The notes: generated from the sequence alone by a model not told the origin. A DNA stretch of 64,000 nucleotides from Psychromonas arctica DSM 14288 (GCF_000482725.1 NZ_AXWP01000030.1:23831-87830); one strand, 5' to 3'; shown: positions 10,621-21,160, counted from the first letter of the stretch. Numbers and translations are program-made.

Positions 10621-11877
10621 ATGAATAAAACACACCTAACTCAAACAAAATTTTCAGACTTGCCTCTAGAGCCAAGTCTACTTTCAGGTTTAACTGCTAT
10701 AGGTTTTGAATACTGTACGCCGATTCAAGCTTTGTCACTGCCAATTACCTTACAAGGTAAAGATATCGCAGGCCAAGCTCAAACGGGTACAGGCAAGACT
10801 TTGGCATTTTTACCTGCCGTTTTCCATCACCTATTAACTAACGATGCACCTGAAAATCGCCGCAAGAACCAACCTAGAGCTATTATTTTAGCACCTACAC
10901 GTGAACTTGCGATTCAAATCCATAAAGATGCAATCACACTTTCGAAATCAACATCTTTACGCCTTGGTTTAGCATATGGGGGCGAGAAAGTTGAAATTCA
11001 ACAAAATAAACTAGAAAAAGGCGTTGATATCTTAATTGGGACTACGGGGCGTATCATCGACTTCGTAAAACAAGGTGTTATTAACTTAGATTCGATACAA
11101 AGTGTCGTCTTAGATGAAGCAGATCGCATGTTCGATTTAGGCTTTATTAAAGACATTCGTTATTTATTCCGTCGTATGCCTGCAGCAGAGCAACGTTTAA
11201 ACCTATTATTTTCTGCTACCTTGTCACACAAAGTACAAGAGCTTGCATTTGAACATATGAACAGCCCAGAGCATGTTCAAATTGAACCTGAAGTAATGAC
11301 TTCAGCTAATATCACTGAAGAACTGTTTTACCCATCAAACGAAGATAAGATGTTGTTGTTACTTAGTTTAATGGAAGATGAATGGCCAGAAAAAGCGATT
11401 GTTTTTGCTAATACTAAACATGCTTGTGAAAAAGTATGGGGGTATTTAGCGGGTGACGGTCATCGTGCAGGCCTATTAACGGGCGATGTACCGCAGAAAA
11501 AACGTGAGCATATTCTCGAACAATTCACTCAAGGTGATGTGGATATTCTGATCGCAACGGATGTTGCAGCACGTGGTTTACACATTCCAAAAGTATCACA
11601 CGTATTTAACTTTGACTTGCCCGATGACTGTGAAGATTATGTTCACCGAATAGGTCGAACCGGCCGTGCAGGTGAAAAAGGATTAGCGATAAGTTTAGCC
11701 TGTGAAAAATATGTCTTTAATTTACCTGCCATTGAAGAGTATATTAAGCATAATATTCCCGTTAGCGAATACGATAAAGACTCATTATTAGATTCTTTAC
11801 CAGTGATGAAAGTAACTAAATATAAAGTTCATCCAAATAATCGCAAAGACAACTATCATAGGTCACATAAAAGATAA
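10621..11877 (+). CDS. rhlB: ATP-dependent RNA helicase RhlB
   Basis: 418 residues from the chosen start (E. coli 421). The N-terminus [16 protein letters not shown] is colinear with E. coli RhlB, which is why I rejected the in-frame upstream extension. DEAD-box motifs in order: Q motif (GFEYCTPIQ), Walker [21 protein letters not shown] in [14 protein letters not shown], and [10 protein letters not shown]. It is a partner of RNase E in the degradosome. The gene is divergent from trxA and directly followed by gppA with a single base between them. Confidence 0.96.
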   Translation: MNKTHLTQTKFSDLPLEPSLLSGLTAIGFEYCTPIQALSLPITLQGKDIAGQAQTGTGKTLAFLPAVFHHLLTNDAPENRRKNQPRAIILAPTRELAIQIHKDAITLSKSTSLRLGLAYGGEKVEIQQNKLEKGVDILIGTTGRIIDFVKQGVINLDSIQSVVLDEADRMFDLGFIKDIRYLFRRMPAAEQRLNLLFSATLSHKVQELAFEHMNSPEHVQIEPEVMTSANITEELFYPSNEDKMLLLLSLMEDEWPEKAIVFANTKHACEKVWGYLAGDGHRAGLLTGDVPQKKREHILEQFTQGDVDILIATDVAARGLHIPKVSHVFNFDLPDDCEDYVHRIGRTGRAGEKGLAISLACEKYVFNLPAIEEYIKHNIPVSEYDKDSLLDSLPVMKVTKYKVHPNNRKDNYHRSHKR

Positions 11878-11878
11878 T

Positions 11879-12793
11879 ATGGCAACAGCGCGTTATACCA
11901 TTATTGATTTAGGCTCGAACAGTTTCCACATGCTTACAGTCACCAAACAAGCTAATGGTTTTAACGTCGTCTCAAAGCATAAGCAAAAGGTGCGCTTAGC
12001 CGCCGGATTAAATGGGCAAAAACAACTTGATTTAGGCACTATGGAAAAAGGTTGGGCTTGCCTACAAGACTTCAGACTGCTGTTGGATGAAATTCAACCT
12101 GTCTGCATTCTCATTACTGCCACGGCAGCCCTGCGTATCGCCACTAATAATCAACTTTTTTTAAGTACTGCACAAGAAATCCTTAACCACCCTATTAATC
12201 TTATTTCAGGGATTCAAGAAGCTGAAACGATTTTTAAAGGCGTTTCTTTTACTGAAAAAACAGACAAAGAGCTGTTAGTAATCGATATCGGTGGAGCAAG
12301 TACAGAGCTTGTACTAGGAAAAGCCAATCATATTCATGTCGCAAATAGTTTAGATATTGGCTGTGTTACCTGGTTAAATCATTATTTTGCAGATGGTTTA
12401 TTAAATGAATATAATTTTAATAATGCAATAAATGCAGCAAAGCAGGTTATTTCAACGGTTAAAACACAATACGCACAACACCAATGGCAATTAACGTTAG
12501 GCGCCTCAGGCACTGTTCAAGCAGTTAATGAAGTCAATCAAGCACAGCATTTAAGCCAAGCGTTGTCATTACAACTACTGCACAACATTAAGCAACAATG
12601 TATACAGTGCCAAACCATACAGGGGCTGAATATTGTTGGCTTAGAAGAGTCCAGAATGCCTGTTTTTGCAAGTGGGTTAGCTATTTTAATCGCGCTATTT
12701 GAATCCTTAAATATTCAGTCGATGCAACTTTCCAATGGCGCACTTCGTGAAGGTTTAATCAGTATGATGTTTAATGGTCAAACGCATTTTTAA
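11879..12793 (+). CDS. gppA: Ppx/GppA-type phosphatase, short form
   Basis: 304 residues. Shows the sugar-kinase-fold phosphate loops of the exopolyphosphatase / guanosine pentaphosphatase family: IDLGSNSFHML (8-18), VIDIGGASTELVLG (about 137) and GASGTVQAV. It covers only the catalytic ASKHA core. The C-terminal HD-like domain of E. coli GppA (494 residues) is absent and does not continue after the stop. It directly follows rhlB with one base between the stop and ATG, so it is co-transcribed, and the rhlB-gppA pairing is shared with E. coli. Whether it acts on pppGpp or on polyphosphate cannot be read from the sequence. Confidence 0.9.
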   Translation: MATARYTIIDLGSNSFHMLTVTKQANGFNVVSKHKQKVRLAAGLNGQKQLDLGTMEKGWACLQDFRLLLDEIQPVCILITATAALRIATNNQLFLSTAQEILNHPINLISGIQEAETIFKGVSFTEKTDKELLVIDIGGASTELVLGKANHIHVANSLDIGCVTWLNHYFADGLLNEYNFNNAINAAKQVISTVKTQYAQHQWQLTLGASGTVQAVNEVNQAQHLSQALSLQLLHNIKQQCIQCQTIQGLNIVGLEESRMPVFASGLAILIALFESLNIQSMQLSNGALREGLISMMFNGQTHF

Positions 12794-13237
12794 TGCCAGT
12801 GTGAACACACTTTCACTCTTTCTTGTACTAAAAATAACTTGATTCTATTGAAATGCTTAATTGTTAACTATTAATATTCCTCATTCTTGATTCGACACCA
12901 AGCTGTATTAGGTGTGGTATTAAAGATCTGTATTAAAAATCAATCTTCAAGGCAAAAGTCATCACCGTTTATTAAAATATTGATTAATGATTTGATACGA
13001 CTATTAGAGCCAACTCACGGTTCAAACAACCTTTTCTGTCATCATGTTTTACATTACAGCCAGCATGCTAGATTGTTTATTGATAGGTGCATAAAGTGCA
13101 TCGCTGAAACATAGTTGAATATAATTGGAACATAGCCCATTATCGCTCTGCTTATTCTGAGTAGAAATACATTAATCAAAGGGTCATCAATCTTACGCGA
13201 TGAATAAAATTTTTAGATTAATTAATGAGGATTTATA
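12794..13237 (+). other. Intergenic region, no gene supported
   Basis: 444 bp between gppA and the lipoprotein gene. A 75-codon open frame (12887-13114) has no ribosome binding site and no protein-like character. There is a small inverted repeat, GACACC / GGTGTG, near 12893-12917. A TGAGGATTT ribosome binding site for the next gene lies at the right end. Confidence 0.5.
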
Positions 13238-13903
13238 ATGAAATATCTACACAGATTCGCCCTACTTTCATTAATACTTTTTATTTCGGCTTGTTCAACG
13301 CTTAAGATAGACACTAAAACAACTGCTTTTTATCAACAGAATTACCATAGCTCAGGTAAAATATTTGTGGTGTCTGCGGATATTGATAAAAGCAACTCAC
13401 TAGAGTTTGCTAATTATAAAAAGAAAATTGAAATCCAACTCGCAATGGCTGGTTATTCAATTGTAAATAGCGCAAACGCGGCCCAGTACATTGCTATTGT
13501 GGCCTATGGTATAGATAATGGTAAAACTTCCGTTGTACTCACTCCCATTTTTGGCCCCTATGCCTTTTATACAGATGAAGATGATAAGCGAAGCGCCTTT
13601 CCTGGTCGGCGCTATGTCATGCCGCAATACGCTGCAACCAGTAACCCTACCAGCTTAATTACGCTGTACACTATTTCTTTTGCATTAGATATTGTTGAAG
13701 CTGAATCCTTAAAACTTAATTCCGCATCAACCGACAATAAAAACCAAGCTAAGAAAGTCTATGAATCAAGAGTGAAGAGCATCGGAGAGTGCGATGTTAT
13801 TGCAGGTGTATTCGATCAATTATTAGCAGCTATGTTTAAAGATTTCCCTGGAGAAAATGGTAAAATAAAAACTCAAACTATTCGTTATGAAGGTGAATGT
13901 TAA
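13238..13903 (+). CDS. Putative lipoprotein of unknown function
   Basis: 221 residues. The N-terminus has KYLHRF, a hydrophobic stretch (LLSLILFIS) and a lipobox LFISAC with the lipidated Cys at about residue 19, so it should be anchored in the cell envelope. The mature part has no motif I can name, only a short YVMPQYAAT region and a Cys close to the C-terminus (GEC end). The ribosome binding site GAGGA sits 8-12 bases before the ATG. The stop codon runs directly into a hexanucleotide tandem repeat. Function unknown. Confidence 0.75.
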   Translation: MKYLHRFALLSLILFISACSTLKIDTKTTAFYQQNYHSSGKIFVVSADIDKSNSLEFANYKKKIEIQLAMAGYSIVNSANAAQYIAIVAYGIDNGKTSVVLTPIFGPYAFYTDEDDKRSAFPGRRYVMPQYAATSNPTSLITLYTISFALDIVEAESLKLNSASTDNKNQAKKVYESRVKSIGECDVIAGVFDQLLAAMFKDFPGENGKIKTQTIRYEGEC

Positions 13904-13904
13904 T

Positions 13905-13970
13905 TTTTACTTTTACTTTTACTTTTACTTTTACTTTTACTTTTACTTTTACTTTTACTTTTACTTTTAC
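13905..13970 (+). repeat. Tandem repeat (TTTTAC) x 11
   Basis: Eleven perfect copies of TTTTAC in 66 bp, starting one base after the TAA of the lipoprotein gene. The repeats are in the 3' untranslated region. Perfect copies imply recent slippage and copy-number variability. Confidence 0.97.
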
Positions 13971-14624
13971 TTAAATAACTACAAAGATAATAAAAAGTGA
14001 AAATTAACACTATATCGATACTTTAATTTTAAGTCTTAGATTACAGCGCCGTGCAATTTTGTTCATTATTAACTAGCCCTAGCAAACCAGGATAATTTAA
14101 AAAATCTAGAACTGCCTAGAGCCACATAGAAGGATCTAAAATGATAGTTTTTGGGCAAAATAAATAATAATATATGAATCTTAATGGACCTTGGCATTTA
14201 AACAACGACACCAATCAACACACCTCCTAAGATATTAAAATCTTCCCAGACCATTTGTCGTAATGACTTAAAGAGCTCAAATTCTCTTTCAAACGCTCAT
14301 ATTCGAACATTTTTTCAACCAAGTAATACATCAAAGATATAACTAATCATTCACAACATCACCAACAAGCATAAAAAGTAGATAAGCTTCTAATAAAAAA
14401 GATAAAATAGATAAAAAAACCATCTAACCTCACGTAAAAAATAATTTAAACTTTACATTCAAGTAACAAATAAAACATTCCAAAAGCACATAAAAAGTTC
14501 GATTTAGAATAAAACATGACCGAACGCGCAAAAAATGATTGAGAATGTAGCTAATTTGTTAATCATAAGTATCTTTGCTTTATCTAAACACATCCATACA
14601 TTGAAACAAAGATAAGGAAGCAAA
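13971..14624 (+). other. Intergenic region upstream of glpF
   Basis: About 650 bp of AT-rich sequence. On the minus strand a short open stretch near 14225-14340 could encode about 27 residues, but nothing marks it as a gene. The right end holds the glpF promoter area and its ribosome binding site AAGGAAG. TTCG and CGAA half-sites occur at about 14499 and 14521, but their spacing does not fit the known GlpR operator. Confidence 0.4.
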
Positions 14625-15443
14625 ATGAGTAAACAACATTCACTACTAGGCCAATGCATTGCAGAGTTTATAGGTACAGCGCTATTAATATTTTTTGGTG
14701 TAGGTTGCGTTGCTGCACTAGTATTAGCAGGTGCTAATTTCGGCCAATGGGAAATTAGCATCATGTGGGGGATGGGTGTAGCAATAGCCATTTATTGTAC
14801 TGCAGGCGTTTCTGGTGCTCATATAAATCCAGCTGTAACGATTGCTCTAGCTGCTTTTCATGGTTTTGATAAACGTAAAGTTTTACCTTATATCGCTTCT
14901 CAAGTATTAGGCGCATTTTGCTCTGCTGCACTCATTTATGCTTTATATAGCAGCTTATTCACTGATTATGAAATTGCACATAACTTTGTTCGCAGCAGCG
15001 AAGCTGCACTTTCAACTGCAGGCATTTTTTCAACTTATCCGCATCCATCAATCTCTTTAATCGATGCTTTTGCTGTTGAATTTGTTATTACAGCCGTATT
15101 AATGTTTGCTATTTTAGCATTAGGTGATGATAACAATGGTGCATCACGTGGTGCATTAAACCCTGTATTAATCGGCGTTTTAATTGCCGTTATTGGTGGC
15201 TCTTTGGGTCCACTAACAGGCTTTGCAATGAACCCTGCCCGAGATTTTGGTCCAAAGCTTTTTGCTTATTTAGCAGGATGGGACTTTGCTCTTACTGGCG
15301 CAAAAGAAGTTCCTTACTTTATTATTCCTATTCTAGCGCCAATCGTAGGTGCATGTTTTGGCGCTTGGGTTTACCCGAAAGTAATCGCGCAATATTTACC
15401 CGTAGTTGGACAAGGATGCACGATCCCGAACGATTGTGACTAA
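14625..15443 (+). CDS. glpF: Glycerol uptake facilitator (aquaglyceroporin)
   Basis: 272 residues with the major-intrinsic-protein fold. The two NPA-type boxes are GAHINPAVTIA (about 67) and FAMNPARDFGP (about 205). The D after the second box (NPARD) is the mark of glycerol facilitators rather than water channels. Six hydrophobic segments are visible. It carries glycerol across the inner membrane for trapping by GlpK, whose gene follows 115 bp downstream, as in the E. coli glpFK operon. Confidence 0.96.
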   Translation: MSKQHSLLGQCIAEFIGTALLIFFGVGCVAALVLAGANFGQWEISIMWGMGVAIAIYCTAGVSGAHINPAVTIALAAFHGFDKRKVLPYIASQVLGAFCSAALIYALYSSLFTDYEIAHNFVRSSEAALSTAGIFSTYPHPSISLIDAFAVEFVITAVLMFAILALGDDNNGASRGALNPVLIGVLIAVIGGSLGPLTGFAMNPARDFGPKLFAYLAGWDFALTGAKEVPYFIIPILAPIVGACFGAWVYPKVIAQYLPVVGQGCTIPNDCD

Positions 15444-15451
15444 ATAAGATA

Positions 15452-15483
15452 TAGCAGGAGACTTATCTCTCAGTATCCTGCTA
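15452..15483 (+). promoter_or_regulatory. Stem-loop in the glpF-glpK gap
   Basis: TAGCAGGA (15452-15459) pairs perfectly with TCCTGCTA (15476-15483) across a 16-nt loop. There is no T-tract, so it is probably not a terminator. It may set the relative levels of glpF and glpK through mRNA processing or partial termination. Confidence 0.4.
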
Positions 15484-15558
15484 ATTCAACACATACACAT
15501 TAAAAGTATCTATATCATTAAATAATTAATAACCAAATGAAAATAAAAGGACAACATC

Positions 15559-17088
15559 ATGACCAATAAAAAATATATTGTTGCGCTGGACTCAGGTACA
15601 ACTAGCTCTCGCGCAGTAATTCTTGACCACGATGCCAACATTGTCAGTGTTTCCCAGCGTGAATTCACACAAATTTATCCACATTCTGGTTGGGTTGAGC
15701 ATGACCCTATGGAAATTTATGCGACACAAAGTGGCGTACTAACTGAAGCATTAGCAAAAGCAAGTATTGGCAGTGATCAAGTCGCAGGTATTGGTATCAC
15801 TAACCAACGTGAAACCGCAATTGTATGGAACAAAGAAACAGGTAAGCCAGTTTATAATGCGATTGTTTGGCAGTGTCGCCGTACAGCAAGCATCTGTGAA
15901 GAACTGAAAGCACAGGGATTAGAAGAATACGTACGTGAAAATACAGGCTTAATGCTTGACCCATATTTCTCAGGTACCAAAATTAAATGGATATTGGATA
16001 ATGTAGAAGGCGCGCGTGAAGATGCAGAAGCTGGAAAATTACTGTTTGGTACCGTTGATACGTGGTTAATTTGGAAAATGACACAGGGAAGAGTACACGT
16101 AACTGACTACACCAACGCATCACGTACGATGTTATTCAACATCAACACATTAGAATGGGATGAGAAACTATTAAAAGATTTCGGCATTCCAAGATCAATG
16201 ATGGCTGAAGTGAAAAGCTCTTCAGAAGTTTACGGTAAAACGAACATTGGTGGTAAAGGTGGAACCCGTATTCCTATTGCCGGTATTGCTGGTGACCAAC
16301 AGGCAGCATTGTACGGACACATGTGTGTAGAAAAAGGCCAAGCAAAAAACACTTACGGCACAGGTTGTTTCTTGTTAATGAATACAGGTAAAGAGAAAAT
16401 AACATCAGCAAATGGCCTATTAACAACAATAGCTTGTGGTCCTAGAGGTGAAGCAGCTTACGCACTGGAAGGTGCAGTATTCATGGGTGGCGCTTCAATC
16501 CAATGGTTACGTGATGAACTGAAGTTAATCTCGGATGCAAAAGATTCTGAATACTTTGCAACTAAAGTTGACTCTTCTAACGGCGTTTATGTCGTCCCTG
16601 CCTTTACAGGTTTAGGCGCACCATATTGGGACCCGTATGCTCGAGGAACAATCGTCGGTTTAAATCGAGGCACTAATTCTAGCCATATTATTCGTGCAAC
16701 ATTAGAAAGCATTGCTTACCAAACACGTGACGTACTTGACGCAATGCAAGCAGACTCAAATATCCAGTTAGCTTCATTACGAGTTGATGGTGGTGCAGTA
16801 GCAAATAACTTCTTAATGCAGTTCCAATCTGATGTATTAAATACAGCGGTTCATCGCCCTGCAGTTACTGAAGTGACAGCACTGGGTGCAGCTTACCTTG
16901 CCGGTATTGCTGTTGGTTTCTGGGATGGTTTAGAAGAACTAAAAGATAAAGCAACCATTGAACGCTCATTTGAACCTAAAGCTGTACAAGAAAAACGTCA
17001 GCAACGTTACAACGGTTGGAAACGAGCAATAAAATGTGCCATGGTATGGGCTGATCTTCACAACGAAAATAACGAAGACACACCATAA
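15559..17088 (+). CDS. glpK: Glycerol kinase
   Basis: 509 residues (E. coli 502), FGGY carbohydrate kinase family. The N-terminal phosphate-binding loop is [13 protein letters not shown]. Substrate and ATP regions include [35 protein letters not shown] and [12 protein letters not shown]. It phosphorylates glycerol to sn-glycerol-3-phosphate in the cytoplasm. The ribosome binding site is AAAAGGACA. It is followed by a strong terminator and then glpR. Confidence 0.98.
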   Translation: MTNKKYIVALDSGTTSSRAVILDHDANIVSVSQREFTQIYPHSGWVEHDPMEIYATQSGVLTEALAKASIGSDQVAGIGITNQRETAIVWNKETGKPVYNAIVWQCRRTASICEELKAQGLEEYVRENTGLMLDPYFSGTKIKWILDNVEGAREDAEAGKLLFGTVDTWLIWKMTQGRVHVTDYTNASRTMLFNINTLEWDEKLLKDFGIPRSMMAEVKSSSEVYGKTNIGGKGGTRIPIAGIAGDQQAALYGHMCVEKGQAKNTYGTGCFLLMNTGKEKITSANGLLTTIACGPRGEAAYALEGAVFMGGASIQWLRDELKLISDAKDSEYFATKVDSSNGVYVVPAFTGLGAPYWDPYARGTIVGLNRGTNSSHIIRATLESIAYQTRDVLDAMQADSNIQLASLRVDGGAVANNFLMQFQSDVLNTAVHRPAVTEVTALGAAYLAGIAVGFWDGLEELKDKATIERSFEPKAVQEKRQQRYNGWKRAIKCAMVWADLHNENNEDTP

Positions 17089-17142
17089 GCCACGCATATA
17101 AAGTTAATTTTATTAATGAGAAAATTGATTAATTAACAATAA

Positions 17143-17167
17143 AAAGAGCATCTTAGGATGCTCTTTT
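17143..17167 (+). terminator. Intrinsic terminator of glpFK
   Basis: A 10-bp perfect stem AAAGAGCATC / GATGCTCTTT with a 4-nt TTAG loop and trailing T residues. It lies 55 bp after the glpK stop codon. Confidence 0.9.
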
Positions 17168-17345
17168 CGATACTCTCCCCCCAATTGTTCAGAGCCTCAT
17201 CAACACATGCAAAAACCCAATTTATTTCTAATTCGAAAATAAAGCATTGCCTAGTGCTCATAAATTTTGTAATTTCTTGCTATTCATCGCTAGCGCAGTA
17301 AACTTGTTTTATTGAATTTAGCCAGTAACACAAGGAATAATATTC

Positions 17346-18125
17346 GTGAAGCAGACAACAAGACATAAGGAAATAATAGAGCTAGTACAAAAAAATGGAT
17401 ATGTCAGTACCGATAATCTAGTTGAACACTTCAACGTTAGCCCCCAAACTATTCGACGAGATCTTAATGAACTCGCAGATGAGAATAAAATACGCCGTCA
17501 TCACGGTGGAGCAACAACACAACAAAGCTCTGTTAATACTGCTTATAGTGCCCGTAAAGTCATGCAATCACACGAAAAAGACGCCATTGCAGAGGCATTA
17601 GTCAAACACATTCCCGATGGCGCTACTTTATTCATTGATATTGGTACAACACCGGAATCAATTGCTAAAGAGTTGGTCAAAAAACATAAAGATTTACGTG
17701 TTGTAACCAATAATATCAATGTTGCAGGTATTTTAATGGGTAATGAAGACTTTAAAGTCATTCTTGCCGGTGGCGAAGTACGCAACAAGGATGGTGGTAT
17801 TGTTGGGGAAGCGACCCTCGATTTTATTAAACAGTTCCGCTTAGACTTTGGCATTCTAGGAATTAGTGGGATTGATTATGACGGTTCTTTATTAGACTTT
17901 GATTATCATGAAGTGCGCGTTAAAAAAGCCATTATAGAGAATAGTCGTCGCATTTATTTGGCAGTAGATCATACTAAATTTGGCCGTAATGCGATGGTTA
18001 ATTTAGCAAATATCAGTGAGTTAGATATGCTAATAACGGACCTTACACCACCAGATGAAATTGTTGCTATCTTAAAAGAACATAACATTCCCTTGCAAGT
18101 GACTTCGTCTACAGCCAAGGTTTAA
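17346..18125 (+). CDS. glpR: Glycerol-3-phosphate regulon repressor (DeoR family)
   Basis: 259 residues. The N-terminal helix-turn-helix is YVSTDNLVEHFNVSPQTIRR (about 18-38), followed by the DeoR-type HHGGA. The C-terminal sugar-phosphate-sensing domain has DIGTTPESIA, AGGEVRNKDGGIVGEAT and GISGIDYDGSLLDFDYHEV. These are colinear with E. coli GlpR, including the start, here a GTG at 17346 with AAGGAATA upstream. It should repress the neighbouring glp genes and be released by glycerol-3-phosphate. Confidence 0.95.
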   Translation: MKQTTRHKEIIELVQKNGYVSTDNLVEHFNVSPQTIRRDLNELADENKIRRHHGGATTQQSSVNTAYSARKVMQSHEKDAIAEALVKHIPDGATLFIDIGTTPESIAKELVKKHKDLRVVTNNINVAGILMGNEDFKVILAGGEVRNKDGGIVGEATLDFIKQFRLDFGILGISGIDYDGSLLDFDYHEVRVKKAIIENSRRIYLAVDHTKFGRNAMVNLANISELDMLITDLTPPDEIVAILKEHNIPLQVTSSTAKV

Positions 18126-18169
18126 CCGCTCTAAAAACAACTTCATGTGAACCTTTTATAGGCAAAAAT

Positions 18170-18198
18170 AAAGCACTTACAATATGCTAAGTGCTTTT
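18170..18198 (+). terminator. Intrinsic terminator of glpR
   Basis: A stem AAGCACTTA / TAAGTGCTT (18171-18179 and 18188-18196), extended by an A-T pair, with an 8-nt loop and following T residues. It is placed between the convergent glpR and glpQ. Confidence 0.75.
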
Positions 18199-18250
18199 CA
18201 GATTAAATTTTTCACATTAAACTTCTTTCATTATAAGAAAGACGCTCAAT

Positions 18251-19330
18251 TTATTGTTTAGCTTGCTTTAAAAAGTTAACCGCACGATCAGGAAAGTCAG
18301 TAAAAACACCATCAACATTGGCTTTGTTATAGAAAATATCTAATAAATCTTCAAAATTTTCTGCATAGTCTGGAATTCTTCCTTCATCCAATCTGAAAGT
18401 ATAAGGGTGAACTTCCATACCAGCTTGATGTGCATCTTTAACTAATGAAGTAAATACAAGCTTATCTTTAGTGGACTCAGGTGCAACTACCATTGGCTTC
18501 CATGGACCCACACCATCTGCATACTCAGCAATCTTTTTCATTGCATCAGGTTTAAACATCCAATCATAATTATAAGGTTGCGCCTTACCATCTTGATACT
18601 CCATTGTCTCATTCCAGCTGGTTTCTGCCATCAATTGAACTAATTTAACATCCAAGCCTAATTCAGGTAATAGCTGCGTTTTAACACGCTTTAATTCATT
18701 CGCATCAAAGGATTGAAAATAAGCTAAGTCGGATTTTTTAGTATAACCATATGTTTTAAAGACCTTTAATACTGCGGCACTAATATCCTTACCTTCGTGA
18801 AGATGTAACCAAGGCGCTTTCACTTCAACATAAATACCTACATTATTACCTGTGCTAGCATTCATGCCTTGAATCAATTCAATCTCATTTTCTAAAGTAT
18901 GCACTTTGAACTGCGATTTCCAAAGAGGGAAGCGTTTAGGATAGACAGCCGTAGCTTTACCATCTTTCATCTTAAAGGCTTCTGTCATACTTAGTGTTTG
19001 AATTTCAGCCAAGGTGAAGTCTATAGCGTAATAACGACCATCTTCACGTTTACGATCTGGGTAAACATCAGCAACGTTAGTAACACCATCTAGATAATGA
19101 TCATGTAAAATAACTAACGCGTTATCTTTAGTCATCACGACATCTTGCTCGATATAATCAACGCCCATAGCATAAGCCATAGATTTTGCTGCCATGCTGT
19201 GCTCAGGCAAGTAACCACTTGCACCACGATGGGCAACCACGATTTTATCTGCATAAGCACTGCTGATAATAGGTAATGCTACAATTATTCCTAAGCATAA
19301 TTTTTTTAAACGGGGTAATTTTGTAAACAT
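18251..19330 (-). CDS. glpQ: Periplasmic glycerophosphodiester phosphodiesterase
   Basis: About 359 residues from the chosen start. A signal peptide (TKLPRLKK, then a hydrophobic core, cleaved after SSAYA) is followed by IVVAHRGASGYLPEHSM, the HRG motif with catalytic His and Arg, then EQDVVMTKDNALVILHDHYLD with the metal-binding E-x-D and the second catalytic His. It hydrolyses glycerophosphodiesters to glycerol-3-phosphate for import by GlpT. Two in-frame ATGs lie up to 21 bases upstream. The ATG at 19328-19330 was preferred because the ribosome binding site AAGGATGG precedes it and it opens a normal signal peptide. Confidence 0.95.
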   Translation of the reverse strand: MFTKLPRLKKLCLGIIVALPIISSAYADKIVVAHRGASGYLPEHSMAAKSMAYAMGVDYIEQDVVMTKDNALVILHDHYLDGVTNVADVYPDRKREDGRYYAIDFTLAEIQTLSMTEAFKMKDGKATAVYPKRFPLWKSQFKVHTLENEIELIQGMNASTGNNVGIYVEVKAPWLHLHEGKDISAAVLKVFKTYGYTKKSDLAYFQSFDANELKRVKTQLLPELGLDVKLVQLMAETSWNETMEYQDGKAQPYNYDWMFKPDAMKKIAEYADGVGPWKPMVVAPESTKDKLVFTSLVKDAHQAGMEVHPYTFRLDEGRIPDYAENFEDLLDIFYNKANVDGVFTDFPDRAVNFLKQAKQ

Positions 19331-19418
19331 CGTTTGATCCATCCTTATCATAAAATGTAACCGTTAAATAACGGCTGACTTATACCAACTTCATCAACTA
19401 TATGATCAATTATTGGGT

Positions 19419-19463
19419 AAAAAAAAGGCGTCAATTTAAAGCAAAGATTGCATGAAATTGACG
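19419..19463 (-). terminator. Intrinsic terminator between glpT and glpQ (proximal to glpQ)
   Basis: A stem CGTCAATTT / AAATTGACG with an inner GCAA / TTGC pairing. On the minus strand it is followed by CC and eight T residues. It lies about 90 bp upstream of glpQ, so it ends a transcript that is not glpQ. See also the second terminator at 19588-19626. Confidence 0.75.
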
Positions 19464-19587
19464 ATCTATTACAAAACTTCTAAAGCAGAAGTGAAGCATT
19501 CTAACCAACAAAATGATCAGTTATTTAACAGTATTGGCATTATTATCAATCCTTCATGCAATTAAGCATTCATCGATTGCTACGGGT

Positions 19588-19626
19588 AAAAAAACAAACC
19601 CGTATTAGCAAATAACCAACACGGGC
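19588..19626 (-). terminator. Intrinsic terminator of glpT
   Basis: On the minus strand, CCCGTGTT pairs with AATACGGG (one G-T wobble) and is followed by TTTGTTTTTTT. It lies about 70 bp after the glpT stop codon. Confidence 0.8.
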
Positions 19627-19692
19627 TTTAGTATTCATTTCAGTAAGTTAAGGCTGTTCTAATTCATATATAAAACATTTAATTATATATAC

Positions 19693-21063
19693 TTAAACGG
19701 CTGCACTTTCTAAATCTAACTTACGTTGCTTATGAATTTTATTTTCGCCAAGCATAGCAAGTGTTAAGAAGAATATAGATAAACCACATGCAAGTACGAT
19801 CACTAAAAATCCACCATCCCAACCGAAGATATCTACTGTGTAACCTAATAATGCATTAGCGGCTACCGCACCACCAAGGTAACCAAATAATCCTGTTAAA
19901 CCCGCCGCTGTGCCCGCTGCTTTTTTAGGAGCAAGTTCTAACGCGTATAAGCCGATTAACATAACAGGACCATAAATTAAGAAACCAATCGCAACTAAGG
20001 CAGCCATATCAACCATTGGATTTCCTGCAGGGTTAAACCAATAGACTAATACTGCAACAGTTACTAGCAGCATGAATAAAATACCAGCTGGTGCACGACG
20101 ACCTTTAAACAATTTATCAGAAATCACACCACATAATAACGTACCAGGAATTCCAGCCCACTCGTATAAAAAGTAAGCCCATGAAGATTTATCAACAGAG
20201 AACTCTTTTACTTCACTTAAATAAACAGGTGCCCAGTCAAGTACACCGTAACGAATTAAATAAACAAATGCATTAGCGATCGCGATAAACCATAATAATT
20301 TATTATTAAACACATACTTAAAGAAGATTTCTTTTGCTGTCATCTCTTTTTCAAAAGACTCAGAATAGTTATCTGGGTAATCATCTTTGTATTCTTCAAT
20401 AGCCGGTAAACCACAAGATTGCGGTGTATCTTTCATGGTTAAGAAAGTAAATCCAGCCACTAATAATGCAAAGAAAGCAGGAACATAAAAAGCAGCACGC
20501 CAATCATCATTAAAAGCCCACAAGCCTAATAGGAATAACGGACCGATCAAACCACCACCCACATTATGTGCAACATTCCAAACCGAAACGATACCGCCAC
20601 GCTCTTTATGTGACCACCAGTGAACCATTGTTCGACCACAAGCAGGCCACCCCATTCCTTGGAACCAACCGTTTAAAAATAAAAGAATAAACATTGCGGT
20701 AATACTGCTGGTTGCCCAAGGCATAAAACCAAAACACAGCATCACTAGAGCAGACATCATCAAACCAGCACTCATAAAGTATCGTGGATTAGAGCGATCT
20801 GAGATATTACCCATTAAGAATTTAGATAAACCGTAAGCAATAGAAACAGACGCCAATGCAACCCCAAGATCGCCGCGACTATAACCATATTCTTCGATCA
20901 AAAAAGGCATCGCTAAACTAAAGTTTTTACGTACTAAATAATAACCGGCATATCCTATAAAAATACTTAGGAACAATTGCCAACGTAGGCGTTTGTATAA
21001 GGGATCAATTTGGCCTTCAGGTAGGCGGTCGATATGCGCCATTGGCCTAAAAATGTTTAGCAT
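19693..21063 (-). CDS. glpT: Glycerol-3-phosphate / phosphate antiporter
   Basis: 456 residues (E. coli 452), major facilitator superfamily, organophosphate:Pi antiporter group. The N-terminus [20 protein letters not shown] contains the Arg of the substrate site (K/R in the first helix) and is followed by [14 protein letters not shown]. Twelve hydrophobic segments can be traced, with a polar central loop near [17 protein letters not shown]. It imports glycerol-3-phosphate produced by GlpQ. The start has the ribosome binding site AAGGAATA. A 14-bp perfect palindrome lies about 100 bp upstream. Confidence 0.95.
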   Translation of the reverse strand: MLNIFRPMAHIDRLPEGQIDPLYKRLRWQLFLSIFIGYAGYYLVRKNFSLAMPFLIEEYGYSRGDLGVALASVSIAYGLSKFLMGNISDRSNPRYFMSAGLMMSALVMLCFGFMPWATSSITAMFILLFLNGWFQGMGWPACGRTMVHWWSHKERGGIVSVWNVAHNVGGGLIGPLFLLGLWAFNDDWRAAFYVPAFFALLVAGFTFLTMKDTPQSCGLPAIEEYKDDYPDNYSESFEKEMTAKEIFFKYVFNNKLLWFIAIANAFVYLIRYGVLDWAPVYLSEVKEFSVDKSSWAYFLYEWAGIPGTLLCGVISDKLFKGRRAPAGILFMLLVTVAVLVYWFNPAGNPMVDMAALVAIGFLIYGPVMLIGLYALELAPKKAAGTAAGLTGLFGYLGGAVAANALLGYTVDIFGWDGGFLVIVLACGLSIFFLTLAMLGENKIHKQRKLDLESAAV

Positions 21064-21160
21064 AATGTTATTCCTTGGGATAAATAAGAGCAGTTTTAAA
21101 ATAAGTGATTAGTTTTTGTTCGGAGTCACGAGACTACCTTCACATCAACTATTTTACGAG

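Noticed and set aside
12887..13114. 75-codon ORF after gppA
   Set aside because: No ribosome binding site, no family, unusual composition; most likely chance.
14225..14340. Short minus-strand open stretch before glpF
   Set aside because: Only about 27 codons from a Met, no known family, no conserved feature.
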